NCBI GenBank assembly: GCA_965213885.1
Contig: OZ243919.1
Coordinates: 1,798,001-1,862,000, forward strand
Origin: VYFG01 sp965213885
Lineage (GTDB): Bacteria; Pseudomonadota; Gammaproteobacteria; Arenicellales; Poriferihabitantaceae
Length of the DNA: 64,000 nt
Reading direction: 5' to 3'
Part shown: positions 10,570 through 18,291 of the stretch, in pieces
Layout of the letters: the number at the start of each line of letters is the position of its first letter
Numbering within the stretch: position 1 is the stretch's first letter
Position numbers and translations under genes: made by a program
The notes under the pieces: generated by a model
What the model was told of the DNA's origin: nothing
Databases searched by the model: none
The model's input: the letters and a program-made list of their open reading frames with translations, nothing else

Positions 10570-12060
10570 TCAGTGACGCCTCCGGAAGAAGGCGCCGTAG
10601 ATGCTGCCGGCCAGTGTGGCGAAGCCCGCCACCAGCAGGACCAGGGCGATGGGACGGCCCAGGAAGCCGCTCCATTCGAAATGCAGCATCTGCATGGCCT
10701 GGGCGAAGGTCTGCTCGCCGATCCGGCCGAGTATCAGCCCGAGCACGATGCCGGCGAGGGAGTAGCCCGAACGGCGCAGGAAAAAGCCCACGATCCCGGC
10801 GATAAACATCACGATGATGTCAATGGTCAGGCCGCGGACGGCGTAGGAACCCACGGTGGCCAGGCAGAGGATGAGCGGGGCCAGGAACTGGAACGGAATC
10901 CTGAGCAGGTTGATGATGGTCTTGGTTTCCAGCCAGCCGATCAGCAGGATCGACAGGTTGGCGAAGAACATCGCCGCGAACACCACCCACACAAGATCGG
11001 CGCTGTTGATGAACACCAGGGGCCCCGGCTCCATGTCATGCATCTGGAACACGCCGACCATCATGGCCGTGAGTGCGCCGCCTGGCAGCCCCAGAGCCAG
11101 GAGCGGAATCATGGCAGCGCCGGTGGCGGCATTGTTGGCGGTCTCGGAGGAGATGACGCCCTCCATCTTGCCCTTGCCGAACCCGGACCGGTCCTTGGAC
11201 CAGCGCACCGCCTCGTTGTAGCCCATGAAAGCGGCCAGGGTGGCGCCGATGCCCGGCAGAATGCCGCAGAAAAAGCCGATCAGGATCGACCGGATCACCG
11301 CAAACTTGTGGGCGAGCAGTTCCATGAGAGAGGGAAAATCCACGCTCAGCTCGGGCGCCTTGTACGATCCCGTGGCCTTCTTTTCCGCTTGGACGAAAAT
11401 CTCCGAGACGGCAAAGAAGCCGAGAATCGCGGGGATGAAATGAATGCCGGCCAGGAGATAGGGCATGTTGAAATCCCAGCGTTCGATGCCGCCCACCGGG
11501 TCCAGGCCGACGATCGCGATCAACAGCCCCACCAGGATGGACAGCCAGCCTTTCCAGAAGGTCTTGGCGCCGACCGAGGAGGCCACCGCGAGACCGAAGA
11601 ACACCAGGGCGAAGATCTCGGGCGGGCCGAAGGACCGGATGGCCCAGTTGGCGATGGGCGCCGTGGCGATCATCATGATTACGGCGGACACCGTGCCGCC
11701 CAGGGCCGAGCACATGACCGCCGCCCCCACGGCCTTGCCCGCCTGCCCGTTCCGTGTCATCGGGTAGCCGTCGAAAGCGGTGGGCGCGTTTTCCGGCGCG
11801 CCGGGAATGTTGAACAGGATCGCGGTGATGGCGCCGCCGTATACCCCGGTACAGTAGATCACCGAAAACAGCATGATGCCGTGCTCCGGCGACAGGTGGG
11901 CGGTGAACGGCAGGAGTATGGCGGCCAGGGTCAGCATGCTGACGCCGGGAATGGCACCGAACAGCATGCCGCCGACAACGCCGCCGAGGAAAATCAGGAT
12001 CCCGAGGGGATCACTGAACAGGGTGACGGTGCCGCCGATGAAATTGTTGAAGGTCTCCAC
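10570..12060 (-). CDS. tctA: tripartite tricarboxylate transporter large permease TctA
   Basis: Large membrane subunit of a TTT-family transporter, 496 residues with about 12 hydrophobic segments. Conserved TctA stretches are visible: GGVVGGMLFGAIPGVSMLTLAAILLP-type residues at the N-terminus, the second repeat GFFCGILPGIGATLAAFMGY, and NNAATGAAMIPLLALGLPGG. It starts with GTG at 12060, nine bases after tctB, preceded by an AGGGG ribosome-binding site. It works with TctB and a periplasmic TctC to import carboxylates using the ion gradient. Confidence 0.95.
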   Translation of the reverse strand: METFNNFIGGTVTLFSDPLGILIFLGGVVGGMLFGAIPGVSMLTLAAILLPFTAHLSPEHGIMLFSVIYCTGVYGGAITAILFNIPGAPENAPTAFDGYPMTRNGQAGKAVGAAVMCSALGGTVSAVIMMIATAPIANWAIRSFGPPEIFALVFFGLAVASSVGAKTFWKGWLSILVGLLIAIVGLDPVGGIERWDFNMPYLLAGIHFIPAILGFFAVSEIFVQAEKKATGSYKAPELSVDFPSLMELLAHKFAVIRSILIGFFCGILPGIGATLAAFMGYNEAVRWSKDRSGFGKGKMEGVISSETANNAATGAAMIPLLALGLPGGALTAMMVGVFQMHDMEPGPLVFINSADLVWVVFAAMFFANLSILLIGWLETKTIINLLRIPFQFLAPLILCLATVGSYAVRGLTIDIIVMFIAGIVGFFLRRSGYSLAGIVLGLILGRIGEQTFAQAMQMLHFEWSGFLGRPIALVLLVAGFATLAGSIYGAFFRRRH

Positions 12061-12069
12061 GATGATCCC

Positions 12070-12783
12070 CTACTGCAGGATGTTCACCATTCCCGTTCCG
12101 AATTCGTAGAACGGGCTGATATTGCCGGTGGGAAGACCCACGTACAACAGGCTGACGAACAGTGCCAGCAGCACTGCGTAGATTCCGGCCGCGATGACGA
12201 GCATGCGCCCGAAGCGCCGCTCGCCCATGAGATACATGACGGACATGATGAACAAGGGTGCCAGGGCGTAAAAGCCCAGGTCCTGCAGCATGGCGGCGAA
12301 CAGGACCGGCAGGGCGATCATCCCGCCGAGCTGATTGCCGCGTACCAGGATGATGAAAATCACCAGCAGCAGGGCCGCCACGACCAGCTTGGCGATGTGG
12401 AGCCCGGGCTTCTCCAGCCCCATCGCAGCGGCAATCCAGTCCGGTACGAGGATATAGACAAAGGGGATGAGCGAGATGGCCAGGGTGTAGAGGTACCAGG
12501 CCAGGGTAGTGTGGTGCGCCTCCTCGGCAGCCTCCTGGGCCCCGTCATCGGTTGCCTGCTCCATCATGCCGGAGGCGGCGTCATCGCCGCGGAACCACTG
12601 CTGCAGAAGCTGGCCGAGCGCCGCAATGAGGATCAGCAGCAGTATGGCGCGCGGCCAGGCCGACGCACCGTACTTGTAGATCTCGATCTCCCTGTCGAAC
12701 TCGAACGAATAGGCGAACAGGAAGATCACCAGGCCAACCCACAAGGCTGCCTCGACGATCTGGCCGATTCTCAGTTTACCCAT
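12070..12783 (-). CDS. tctB: tripartite tricarboxylate transporter small permease TctB
   Basis: Small membrane subunit of 237 residues with four predicted hydrophobic helices, the usual TctB topology. An acidic and polar loop around residues 60-85 (DDAASGMMEQATDDGAQEA) separates helix pairs. It is encoded between tctC and tctA, and a hairpin terminator lies between tctC and this gene. Sequence is poorly conserved in this family, so the assignment leans on position, size and topology. Confidence 0.9.
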   Translation of the reverse strand: MGKLRIGQIVEAALWVGLVIFLFAYSFEFDREIEIYKYGASAWPRAILLLILIAALGQLLQQWFRGDDAASGMMEQATDDGAQEAAEEAHHTTLAWYLYTLAISLIPFVYILVPDWIAAAMGLEKPGLHIAKLVVAALLLVIFIILVRGNQLGGMIALPVLFAAMLQDLGFYALAPLFIMSVMYLMGERRFGRMLVIAAGIYAVLLALFVSLLYVGLPTGNISPFYEFGTGMVNILQ

Positions 12784-12825
12784 GTGACCGCCCTTCGCAA
12801 AAGTCGTGGTGTACGGTGTGCAGAA

Positions 12826-12860
12826 AAAACCCCGGCAAGTATTTCATCTGCCGGGGTTTT
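12826..12860 (-). terminator. Rho-independent terminator/attenuator between tctC and tctB
   Basis: A perfect 12-bp inverted repeat (12826-12837 with 12849-12860, core CCCCGGCA) with an 11-base loop. On the minus strand the stem ends in a run of six T. It follows the tctC stop by about 20 bases and precedes tctB. The likely effect is partial termination, giving more binding protein than permease, as is common for binding-protein-dependent transporters. Confidence 0.85.
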
Positions 12861-12880
12861 CAACCAACAGGCTGGGGAAA

Positions 12881-13909
12881 TTACTTCACCTCGAGGCCCA
12901 TCTCCTTGTACACGTCGCGGTACTGGCCGATGGTGCTGGTAATCAGTTCCCTGGAACCGGCGGTGTCACGATAGCTTTCGATCAGGTTCATGAACTTGCT
13001 TTCGTTGAACGCCTGGTAGCTTTCCTGGCAGAAGGCCTTCTGGAATGCCCACTGGAGCCATTCGACACGGTCCGCGGGAGCCTCCTTGTGGACATAGAAG
13101 CCCCGGAAGCGGTACAGGGGATCGAAGTCCAGACCGGCATCCGTCAATGAGGGCACGTCGGCAAAGGCCGCCGGCCTTTCCTTGAGGATGGTCAGGATGG
13201 GCTTGAAGGTGTCGGCATCGAGGAACTTGCGGACGTCACCCGGCTGTTCGAATAGCGCGTCCACCTGCCCGCCCGCCAGGGCCCCGTAACGCGGCGCGCC
13301 CTTGTCAAAGGAAATCTGCTGGATCTGCATGCCCGTGGCATCGGTGATGAACTTCATCGTCACACGTTCCATGGAGCCTTCCTTGGAAACGTTGGCGATG
13401 GTGGCCTTGCCGCCCTGGGCCTTCACCCATTCCACGAAGGTGGCCCAATCGGAGAAGCGCTCCTCGTTGCTGCGGATGTAGATCTGGGAAAAGGTGATCT
13501 GTGAAGTCACCAGGGGAACCAGGTCTTCCGCCGGGTTGGGGCGGCCGGAGTCCAGGGCATGGGCGCTGGAGGCGTCATCGATGTGCTCTAGGACGGCGTA
13601 GCCGTCGGACGGGGCCGCCATGAACGCGGTCATGCCCACCGTGCCGGAGCCGCCCGGCTTGTGGTCCCGGTTGATGGCCACGCCGGTCAGTTCCGTCACC
13701 GCCTGGGCCATGGCCTGGGCAACCTGCCCGGAGCCGCCGGCGGGGCCGTAGGGCACGATCATGGTCAGGGCCCGCTCGGGGTAGCCGCCGGGACCGTCCA
13801 TGCTGGCCGGCAGGCCATCGGTGGCGCAGGCGGCGTAGGCGAGGTTCGCACCGAGCATCATGGATGCAGCCACGATTCCGGTGGAGGCGAGGGTTTTCTT
13901 GAATTGCAT
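12881..13909 (-). CDS. tctC: tricarboxylate transporter periplasmic binding protein TctC (Bug family)
   Basis: Extracytoplasmic solute receptor of 342 residues. A signal peptide (MQFKKTLAST then a hydrophobic stretch ending ANLAYA) is followed by the mature family start PERALTMIVPYGPAGGSG and the VINRDHKPGGSG-like ligand loop. A ribosome-binding site AGGAAA lies seven bases before the ATG at 13909. It is the first gene of the transporter run. Ligands of this family range from citrate to aromatic acids and cannot be read off. Two cysteine pairs that might form a disulfide (near the mature N-terminus and in the C-terminal AFCQES segment) are a minor feature. Confidence 0.93.
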   Translation of the reverse strand: MQFKKTLASTGIVAASMMLGANLAYAACATDGLPASMDGPGGYPERALTMIVPYGPAGGSGQVAQAMAQAVTELTGVAINRDHKPGGSGTVGMTAFMAAPSDGYAVLEHIDDASSAHALDSGRPNPAEDLVPLVTSQITFSQIYIRSNEERFSDWATFVEWVKAQGGKATIANVSKEGSMERVTMKFITDATGMQIQQISFDKGAPRYGALAGGQVDALFEQPGDVRKFLDADTFKPILTILKERPAAFADVPSLTDAGLDFDPLYRFRGFYVHKEAPADRVEWLQWAFQKAFCQESYQAFNESKFMNLIESYRDTAGSRELITSTIGQYRDVYKEMGLEVK

Positions 13910-14224
13910 GTGAGGTTTCCTCTTGGGTAACTAATGGTGTTTGGTGTTTATGATGACAGAAAATTTGGGGTCGAAAATGATCGTTTTCGTCCTGCCTGGA
14001 GTACGACAGCCGTCGTACTCCAGGCAGGACCACAGGCTGCGCGTCGGCGCCAAACGCCCGGTGTCGAACTTGGGGATGGTATCCAAGTCACCGGGCCCTG
14101 TCGAGTATCAATTGCAGTTTCAATTACCGCGACCGGCACATTCCAGCATTCGCGCTGCCTGCTTGCGAACCGGTGAACTGCACGGCACGCCGGGACGGCC
14201 GGCCCGGAACGGCGCCCGCGACGC
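13910..14224. other. intergenic region between the HupE-like gene and tctC
   Basis: No gene seen. The stretch holds the tctC leader and, at 13989-14030, a perfect 19-bp inverted repeat described separately. A smaller inverted repeat, CGAAAA/TTTTCG, sits directly beside it near 13972-13989. Confidence 0.7.
13989..14030. repeat. perfect 19-bp inverted repeat, 4-base loop
   Basis: Bases 13989-14007 (start GTCCTGCCTGGAG) are the exact reverse complement of 14012-14030, with loop AGCC. It lies about 195 bases downstream of the HupE-like stop and 80 bases upstream of tctC. Neither side has a T-run, so it is not a classic intrinsic terminator. It could still block transcription from the upstream gene, protect the tctC mRNA 5' end, or be a copy of a dispersed palindromic element. 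Confidence 0.8.
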
Positions 14225-15502
14225 TCAGGGCGAGAGCAGGATTCCGACCAGAGAAAGGCCCCGTTCCAGGGTCCAGAACGATGCCAGCGCGATGCAGGGC
14301 AGCGCCACAACCCAGTGCGCGGCGACGAGGGCGGACCGGCTGATCCGGGCCACGGCCAGAAGCACGGCCCATGCAGCCCCCACGATCAGCACCTGGCCGA
14401 TTTCCACGCCAATGTTGAAGGAGATCAGGGATTTCCAGAGGTGGGCGCCGCCCGGCAGCAGCAGTTCATGCAGCACGAACGAGAAGCCGAGCCCGTGGAC
14501 CAGTCCGATGCCGGTCGTGACCGCGTAGGAGACGGCGGAATCCGATGCATGCCGGCCGGAAAGAAGGATCATGGCGGCGGCATAGATGATCGTCAGCGCA
14601 ATGGCAGTCTCGACCGCAGGAACAAACCACGCTCCGCCCGGCACATAGCCGAGAAACCCGAGCACCAGGGTAATGGTATGACCCAGGGTGAACCCGGTAA
14701 TGCGCCACAGCAGGCCCGCGAGTCCCGCAGCGCCCGCCGTCAGGCAAAGGACGAACAGCACGTGATCCAGGCCCTCAAGGATATGGACGATTCCCTGGTG
14801 GACAAAGGTGGAGACCGCCGCCCATTCCGAATTCCGGATCTGGACGGGCTCGTTCAGAAGGCCGGTGAGCCTGTGCACCCGGACATTTCCCGGGAAGTAG
14901 TCCAGGATCAGGTTTGCCGTGTTCTCCTGCCCCTCCAGTCCCGGATCGAAGGTGCTCCGGTAGGTGTAGGTGTCGATGGGCGTGTCGTGGCGGTAGCGGA
15001 GCAGAAGATCGGTGACCGTTGCACCGACATGGATTTCCGGATTGTCATAGGGAAACACCTCCCCCTCGAACGCCCTTCCCGCCTCCTCCAGGGACGAGAA
15101 GGGCGGCTGCTCCAAGCCGGGGTGGAGCCCGACATCGATGATTTCCGCCCCAAGCGTCTTGCCGTCCACGGAAAACACCTGCCCTTTCTCGGCCAGAGAG
15201 GCGAACCCGAAGGGTGCCTTGCGGATGGCTTCGAGGTCGAGGTAATGCAGCAGGGTCCCGGATTCGACGCGGTTGTAGGTGAAAGGCGCGGGTTCCGGGA
15301 CGCCGCCTTCCTCCGCTTCGCCCACGAGACCCGCCAGAAAAAGCGGTGTCGGCAGGCGCATGTAGACATCCAGTCCCTGACTGGTATGGACGACGTGGAT
15401 CGTGCGGATGTTCAGGTCGAGGTTGAAATGTGCCTGGACCGGGGCGGATGCGGCAGAAAGCAGAACCGGCAACAACAGCCTGAAGACCATCATCCGGGTC
15501 AT
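14225..15502 (-). CDS. HupE/UreJ-2 family membrane protein
   Basis: Protein of 425 residues. A signal peptide (ending APVQAHFNLDL) leads to an extracytoplasmic domain of about 190 residues, then six or so membrane helices. Histidine-bearing family motifs are clear: GIVHILEGLDHVLFVL, GFTLGHTITLVL and GLVHGLGFSFVLHE, which in HupE/UreJ proteins are thought to handle Ni or Co. No hydrogenase or urease genes are nearby, and the large N-terminal domain marks the UreJ_2 subgroup of unknown role. It stands alone, bounded on both sides by strong hairpins. Confidence 0.85.
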   Translation of the reverse strand: MTRMMVFRLLLPVLLSAASAPVQAHFNLDLNIRTIHVVHTSQGLDVYMRLPTPLFLAGLVGEAEEGGVPEPAPFTYNRVESGTLLHYLDLEAIRKAPFGFASLAEKGQVFSVDGKTLGAEIIDVGLHPGLEQPPFSSLEEAGRAFEGEVFPYDNPEIHVGATVTDLLLRYRHDTPIDTYTYRSTFDPGLEGQENTANLILDYFPGNVRVHRLTGLLNEPVQIRNSEWAAVSTFVHQGIVHILEGLDHVLFVLCLTAGAAGLAGLLWRITGFTLGHTITLVLGFLGYVPGGAWFVPAVETAIALTIIYAAAMILLSGRHASDSAVSYAVTTGIGLVHGLGFSFVLHELLLPGGAHLWKSLISFNIGVEIGQVLIVGAAWAVLLAVARISRSALVAAHWVVALPCIALASFWTLERGLSLVGILLSP

Positions 15503-15710
15503 CGGGTTTGCCGGGAGGACAGACCGTGTGGACGGGCGGCGTTACGGAAACCCGGATGCGATCCGGCACCCGGACATGCTTGGTTCATGGTCCTGCGGGT
15601 GACGGGGCACGGCCAGCGCGGTTCACGGTACCGTGGGCCGGTACCGGCTGAAGATGGTCACATGATCCCGTGACCGGTCGCACCATTCGGTGAACGCCAT
15701 GGTACGCAGG

Positions 15711-15748
15711 CGCCGGGCAAGCCGGGGAAACGCCCGGCTTGCCCGGCG
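15711..15748. terminator. GC-rich perfect 16-bp hairpin
   Basis: Bases 15711-15726 (CGCCGGGCAAGCCGGG) pair exactly with 15733-15748 around a 6-base loop. It begins about 40 bases past the stop of the metallo-beta-lactamase-fold gene on the minus strand and has no T-run. Factor-dependent or bidirectional termination is the simplest reading. Confidence 0.55.
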
Positions 15749-15788
15749 GTCGGAGGATTCCGGTCGACCCGGTTCCCTGCCTCCTGTC

Positions 15789-16721
15789 CTATCCGCCTCC
15801 CGAGACCATGTTGTGCGAGCCGAAATACATGACATGGCCCTTCATGTCCGCGATGTCGGCCGCGCTCAACTGGACCGTCGGCCCGTCGAGTATGGTGTTC
15901 GGATGCCGCTCGGCCCACTCGAGGGCGGGCATCAGCGTGGACGTCACGAAAGTCGTCTCCGGAACCAGGTAGTGGTGGGGTATGGCCACCTTGGCGCCGG
16001 TCATCTCGACAACGCTGTCTGCCTGCTCATAGTCGAGGATGTGCCGGGAGCCGTCCACCGGTACGAATATCACGTCCACCTGCCCGACCTTCTCCAGGAC
16101 CTCGGCCGGTGGCGTGGCCCGGTTGTCTCCCCACATCAGAAGGCGCATGCCCCCGGTCTCGATGACGTAGAGGTTATTGTCCAGGTGCCTCAGATTGGTG
16201 GGCGGACACGGGTCGTCCCGGCCCTCGAACTGCTTGACGGCATCGGTCCACGGAATGATTCCCGGGGCCACGCACACGTGCTTGTCTGCAATACCGGTGA
16301 TCTTCACATCACCGAGCTCGAACGTACCCGCCATCCGGTCAAGCAGCATGTTGGCATCCAGCCGGTCCAGTGCGTCGTGATCGAAATGGGCATGGGTGGA
16401 CAGGCCGATGTCGACCTCGGTCATCGGGAACTCCATCCGGTACCACAACCCCCAGGCGCCGGAGGGATCGTTGCGCCAGGGATCCACGAGCATGCTGACT
16501 CCCCTGGGGGAGGTGACCTTGAACGAAGAGTTGCTGTAGAAGGAGATCTCGACCGTGTCCGCCGCATCGCGAACACCGCCCTCGTTCTGGATCTGGATGA
16601 TCCGGTTGTGATTGTTGGCGGACATCCATGCGTTCATCTGGCTGATCACGTCCTCACTGACCGCGGCGAGCCCTCCCGCGGCGATCGCCAGACTGATGGA
16701 TAATAGTTTTACTCTTTTCAT
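15789..16721 (-). CDS. exported metallo-beta-lactamase-fold hydrolase (UlaG-like)
   Basis: Protein of 310 residues with a short signal sequence (MKRVKLLSISLAIAAGG). The zinc-binding motif HAHFDHD is at residues 110-116 (His110, His112, Asp114, His115). Further potential ligands are in the WGDN segment and the C-terminal IPHHY. The arrangement resembles the UlaG/RomA-like branch rather than true beta-lactamases. ATG at 16721 was chosen because it begins directly with the signal peptide; an upstream start would add 21 arginine-rich residues. It has its own promoter region on one side and a hairpin on the other. Substrate unknown. Confidence 0.8.
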   Translation of the reverse strand: MKRVKLLSISLAIAAGGLAAVSEDVISQMNAWMSANNHNRIIQIQNEGGVRDAADTVEISFYSNSSFKVTSPRGVSMLVDPWRNDPSGAWGLWYRMEFPMTEVDIGLSTHAHFDHDALDRLDANMLLDRMAGTFELGDVKITGIADKHVCVAPGIIPWTDAVKQFEGRDDPCPPTNLRHLDNNLYVIETGGMRLLMWGDNRATPPAEVLEKVGQVDVIFVPVDGSRHILDYEQADSVVEMTGAKVAIPHHYLVPETTFVTSTLMPALEWAERHPNTILDGPTVQLSAADIADMKGHVMYFGSHNMVSGGG

Positions 16722-17079
16722 TTGTGGTGTTCTCTGGTGGTTGTACACTCGTAAATTGCGCACCCGGCGAGGAAATGCCGGCACGATGGCCGGCAGAAGG
16801 GGTCGCCAAACACGCCTTTGACAGTCTTTACCCCATCCTCACCATACCAAGAATGGGAAATAAATGCCAGATCAAGACTGATCATCCCCCTCATCCCGAG
16901 CCGACCACGGCCGCCACCCTCTATCCGGGGCTGGACGGCACCGGCATCCCGATGCGCAAGGAGGAGACCGGGAACCGATCCAGGTCACATGGGTGACCAA
17001 CCCCTTCAACAAGGGTGTTTCAGGAGAAAGTTCCAACATTAGAATTGCTGAATCCGGGAAAGCCGGAAACGACCGAGGA
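16722..17079. other. intergenic region, no gene recognised
   Basis: Lies between the TauE-like stop and the start of the metallo-beta-lactamase-fold gene, both minus strand. It contains a short hairpin GGTCAC/GTGACC at 16983-16998 that may end the TauE transcript, followed by leader sequence of the next gene. No convincing promoter or small ORF was found. Confidence 0.6.
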
Positions 17080-17868
17080 TCAGTTGAACGCCCGCCAGAG
17101 CATCGTCAGGCCGGAGCAGATCAGCACCACGATCACCAGGCGGCGAAACAGTCCCTCGGAGATCCGGTTTCGCAGGAGCTTGCCGAGAAACAGCCCCAGG
17201 GTCACGGGGATGATGGCCAGAGCCGACAGGGTCAAGGTGGCCGCATCCAGGATTCCGTACACGAACAGGTTGATGGTCCAGGGAATGACCGCGGCGATGT
17301 ACAGGAAACTGATGGAGCCGACGAAGCGGTCCTTGACCAGCCCCGGAACGGATACCAGGAAAATGATCAGCATTGGACCGAACATGGAACTTAAGCCGCC
17401 GATCACCCCCGCGGCAAGCCCGAAACCCGCTCCCGCGGCCTTTTCCATGGCACCGGGAATGTGAAAGCGCCGGTTGGAGCCCTGCAGCAGCGCGAACGCA
17501 ATCACCACGATCCCCACGATGCCGAGCAGCCAGCGCTCGTCGATCACGGCCAGGACCTTGACCCCGATCCAGGTGCCCGCCAGGAGGAAGACGAAGGCCG
17601 GCCAGAACCTGCGAACGGTGTAGCCGGGATGCCCCGCCTCGGAAACCTGCAGCAGATTCGCCACGACCACGGGCATCGCCATCATCGCCACCGCCAGTTG
17701 CGGCGGCAGTACCAGTGACATCAGCGGCACCGGCAGAAGTGGCGTACCCACGCCCAAGGCGCCCTTGACCAGGCCGCCCGACAGCAGGGCGGCAAAACAC
17801 CAGGCAACAATCCAGTACCCGGCTTCTTGGAGAAGCAGGGAATCCGGGGGCAGTATGTTATGTAACAT
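17080..17868 (-). CDS. TauE/SafE family sulfite exporter-like permease
   Basis: Membrane protein of 262 residues with about eight hydrophobic segments and the two family repeats: GGLVKGALGVGTPLLPVPLM near residues 30-50 and VIGGLSSMFGPMLIIFLVS in the second half. Members export sulfite, sulfoacetate or related anions. It is divergently arranged with genes resembling sauS and sauT, so sulfite export during organosulfonate breakdown is a reasonable inference. ATG at 17868 is preferred; a longer frame upstream starts in non-conserved sequence. The first codons and leader are unusually A/T-rich. Confidence 0.87.
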   Translation of the reverse strand: MLHNILPPDSLLLQEAGYWIVAWCFAALLSGGLVKGALGVGTPLLPVPLMSLVLPPQLAVAMMAMPVVVANLLQVSEAGHPGYTVRRFWPAFVFLLAGTWIGVKVLAVIDERWLLGIVGIVVIAFALLQGSNRRFHIPGAMEKAAGAGFGLAAGVIGGLSSMFGPMLIIFLVSVPGLVKDRFVGSISFLYIAAVIPWTINLFVYGILDAATLTLSALAIIPVTLGLFLGKLLRNRISEGLFRRLVIVVLICSGLTMLWRAFN

Positions 17869-18291
17869 ATGAAATATGAATATAAATTTCCATACCGGTC
17901 CAGTCCAGTGAATCTGCAGTCCCGGCACAATCCCGGCGCAACGGCCCAAACAGGGGGCTGACACATGACCGTAAATAAAGGACCACCCACTGGCGCCCGG
18001 GTCGCCGGGCGAATTCCAGCGATCGGGACCCCGCCCCCACTCCTTCCCGGGCGTCGGAGCCGGACACCGGCACCTTGTACCGGACTGCCGCAGAGCCTGT
18101 TCCGATCATAGCGCCTCCCACCCTCGAGTTGTGCCGATACGTGAGAGCCTTTGCAGCCCGGCCGTCCGCACGACTTGGCATGAAGTCCTTTTCGACCCAC
18201 AGCATGATTTCGGCGCACACGGGGTTTGAGATAAAACAGTCCGGCCACTACACTACCGGCCTCCATACCTAATCCCACAGTTCATCGTTCA
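17869..18291. other. divergent regulatory region between tauE-like and sauS-like genes
   Basis: No gene seen. It holds an A/T-rich segment next to the TauE-like start (17860-17900), a hairpin CGCCCGG/CCGGGCG at 17994-18011, and a promoter for the plus-strand genes at 18226-18254. No regulator is encoded beside it, unlike sauR in the described sau cluster. Confidence 0.6.
18226..18254 (+). promoter_or_regulatory. putative sigma-70 promoter for the sauS-like operon
   Basis: TTGAGA at 18226-18231, a 17-base spacer, and TACACT at 18249-18254. Transcription would start near 18261, about 30 bases before the ATG at 18292. Spacing is ideal and the match to consensus is fair. Confidence 0.5.

Noticed and set aside
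10150..12942. A 930-codon plus-strand open frame across tctA and tctB
   Set aside because: It is the complement of strongly conserved membrane-protein genes; its product is a His/Gln/Gly-rich noise sequence with no family.
16816..16845. TTGACA-like hexamer on the plus strand upstream of the metallo-beta-lactamase-fold gene
   Set aside because: No matching -10 at proper spacing and no plus-strand gene follows.
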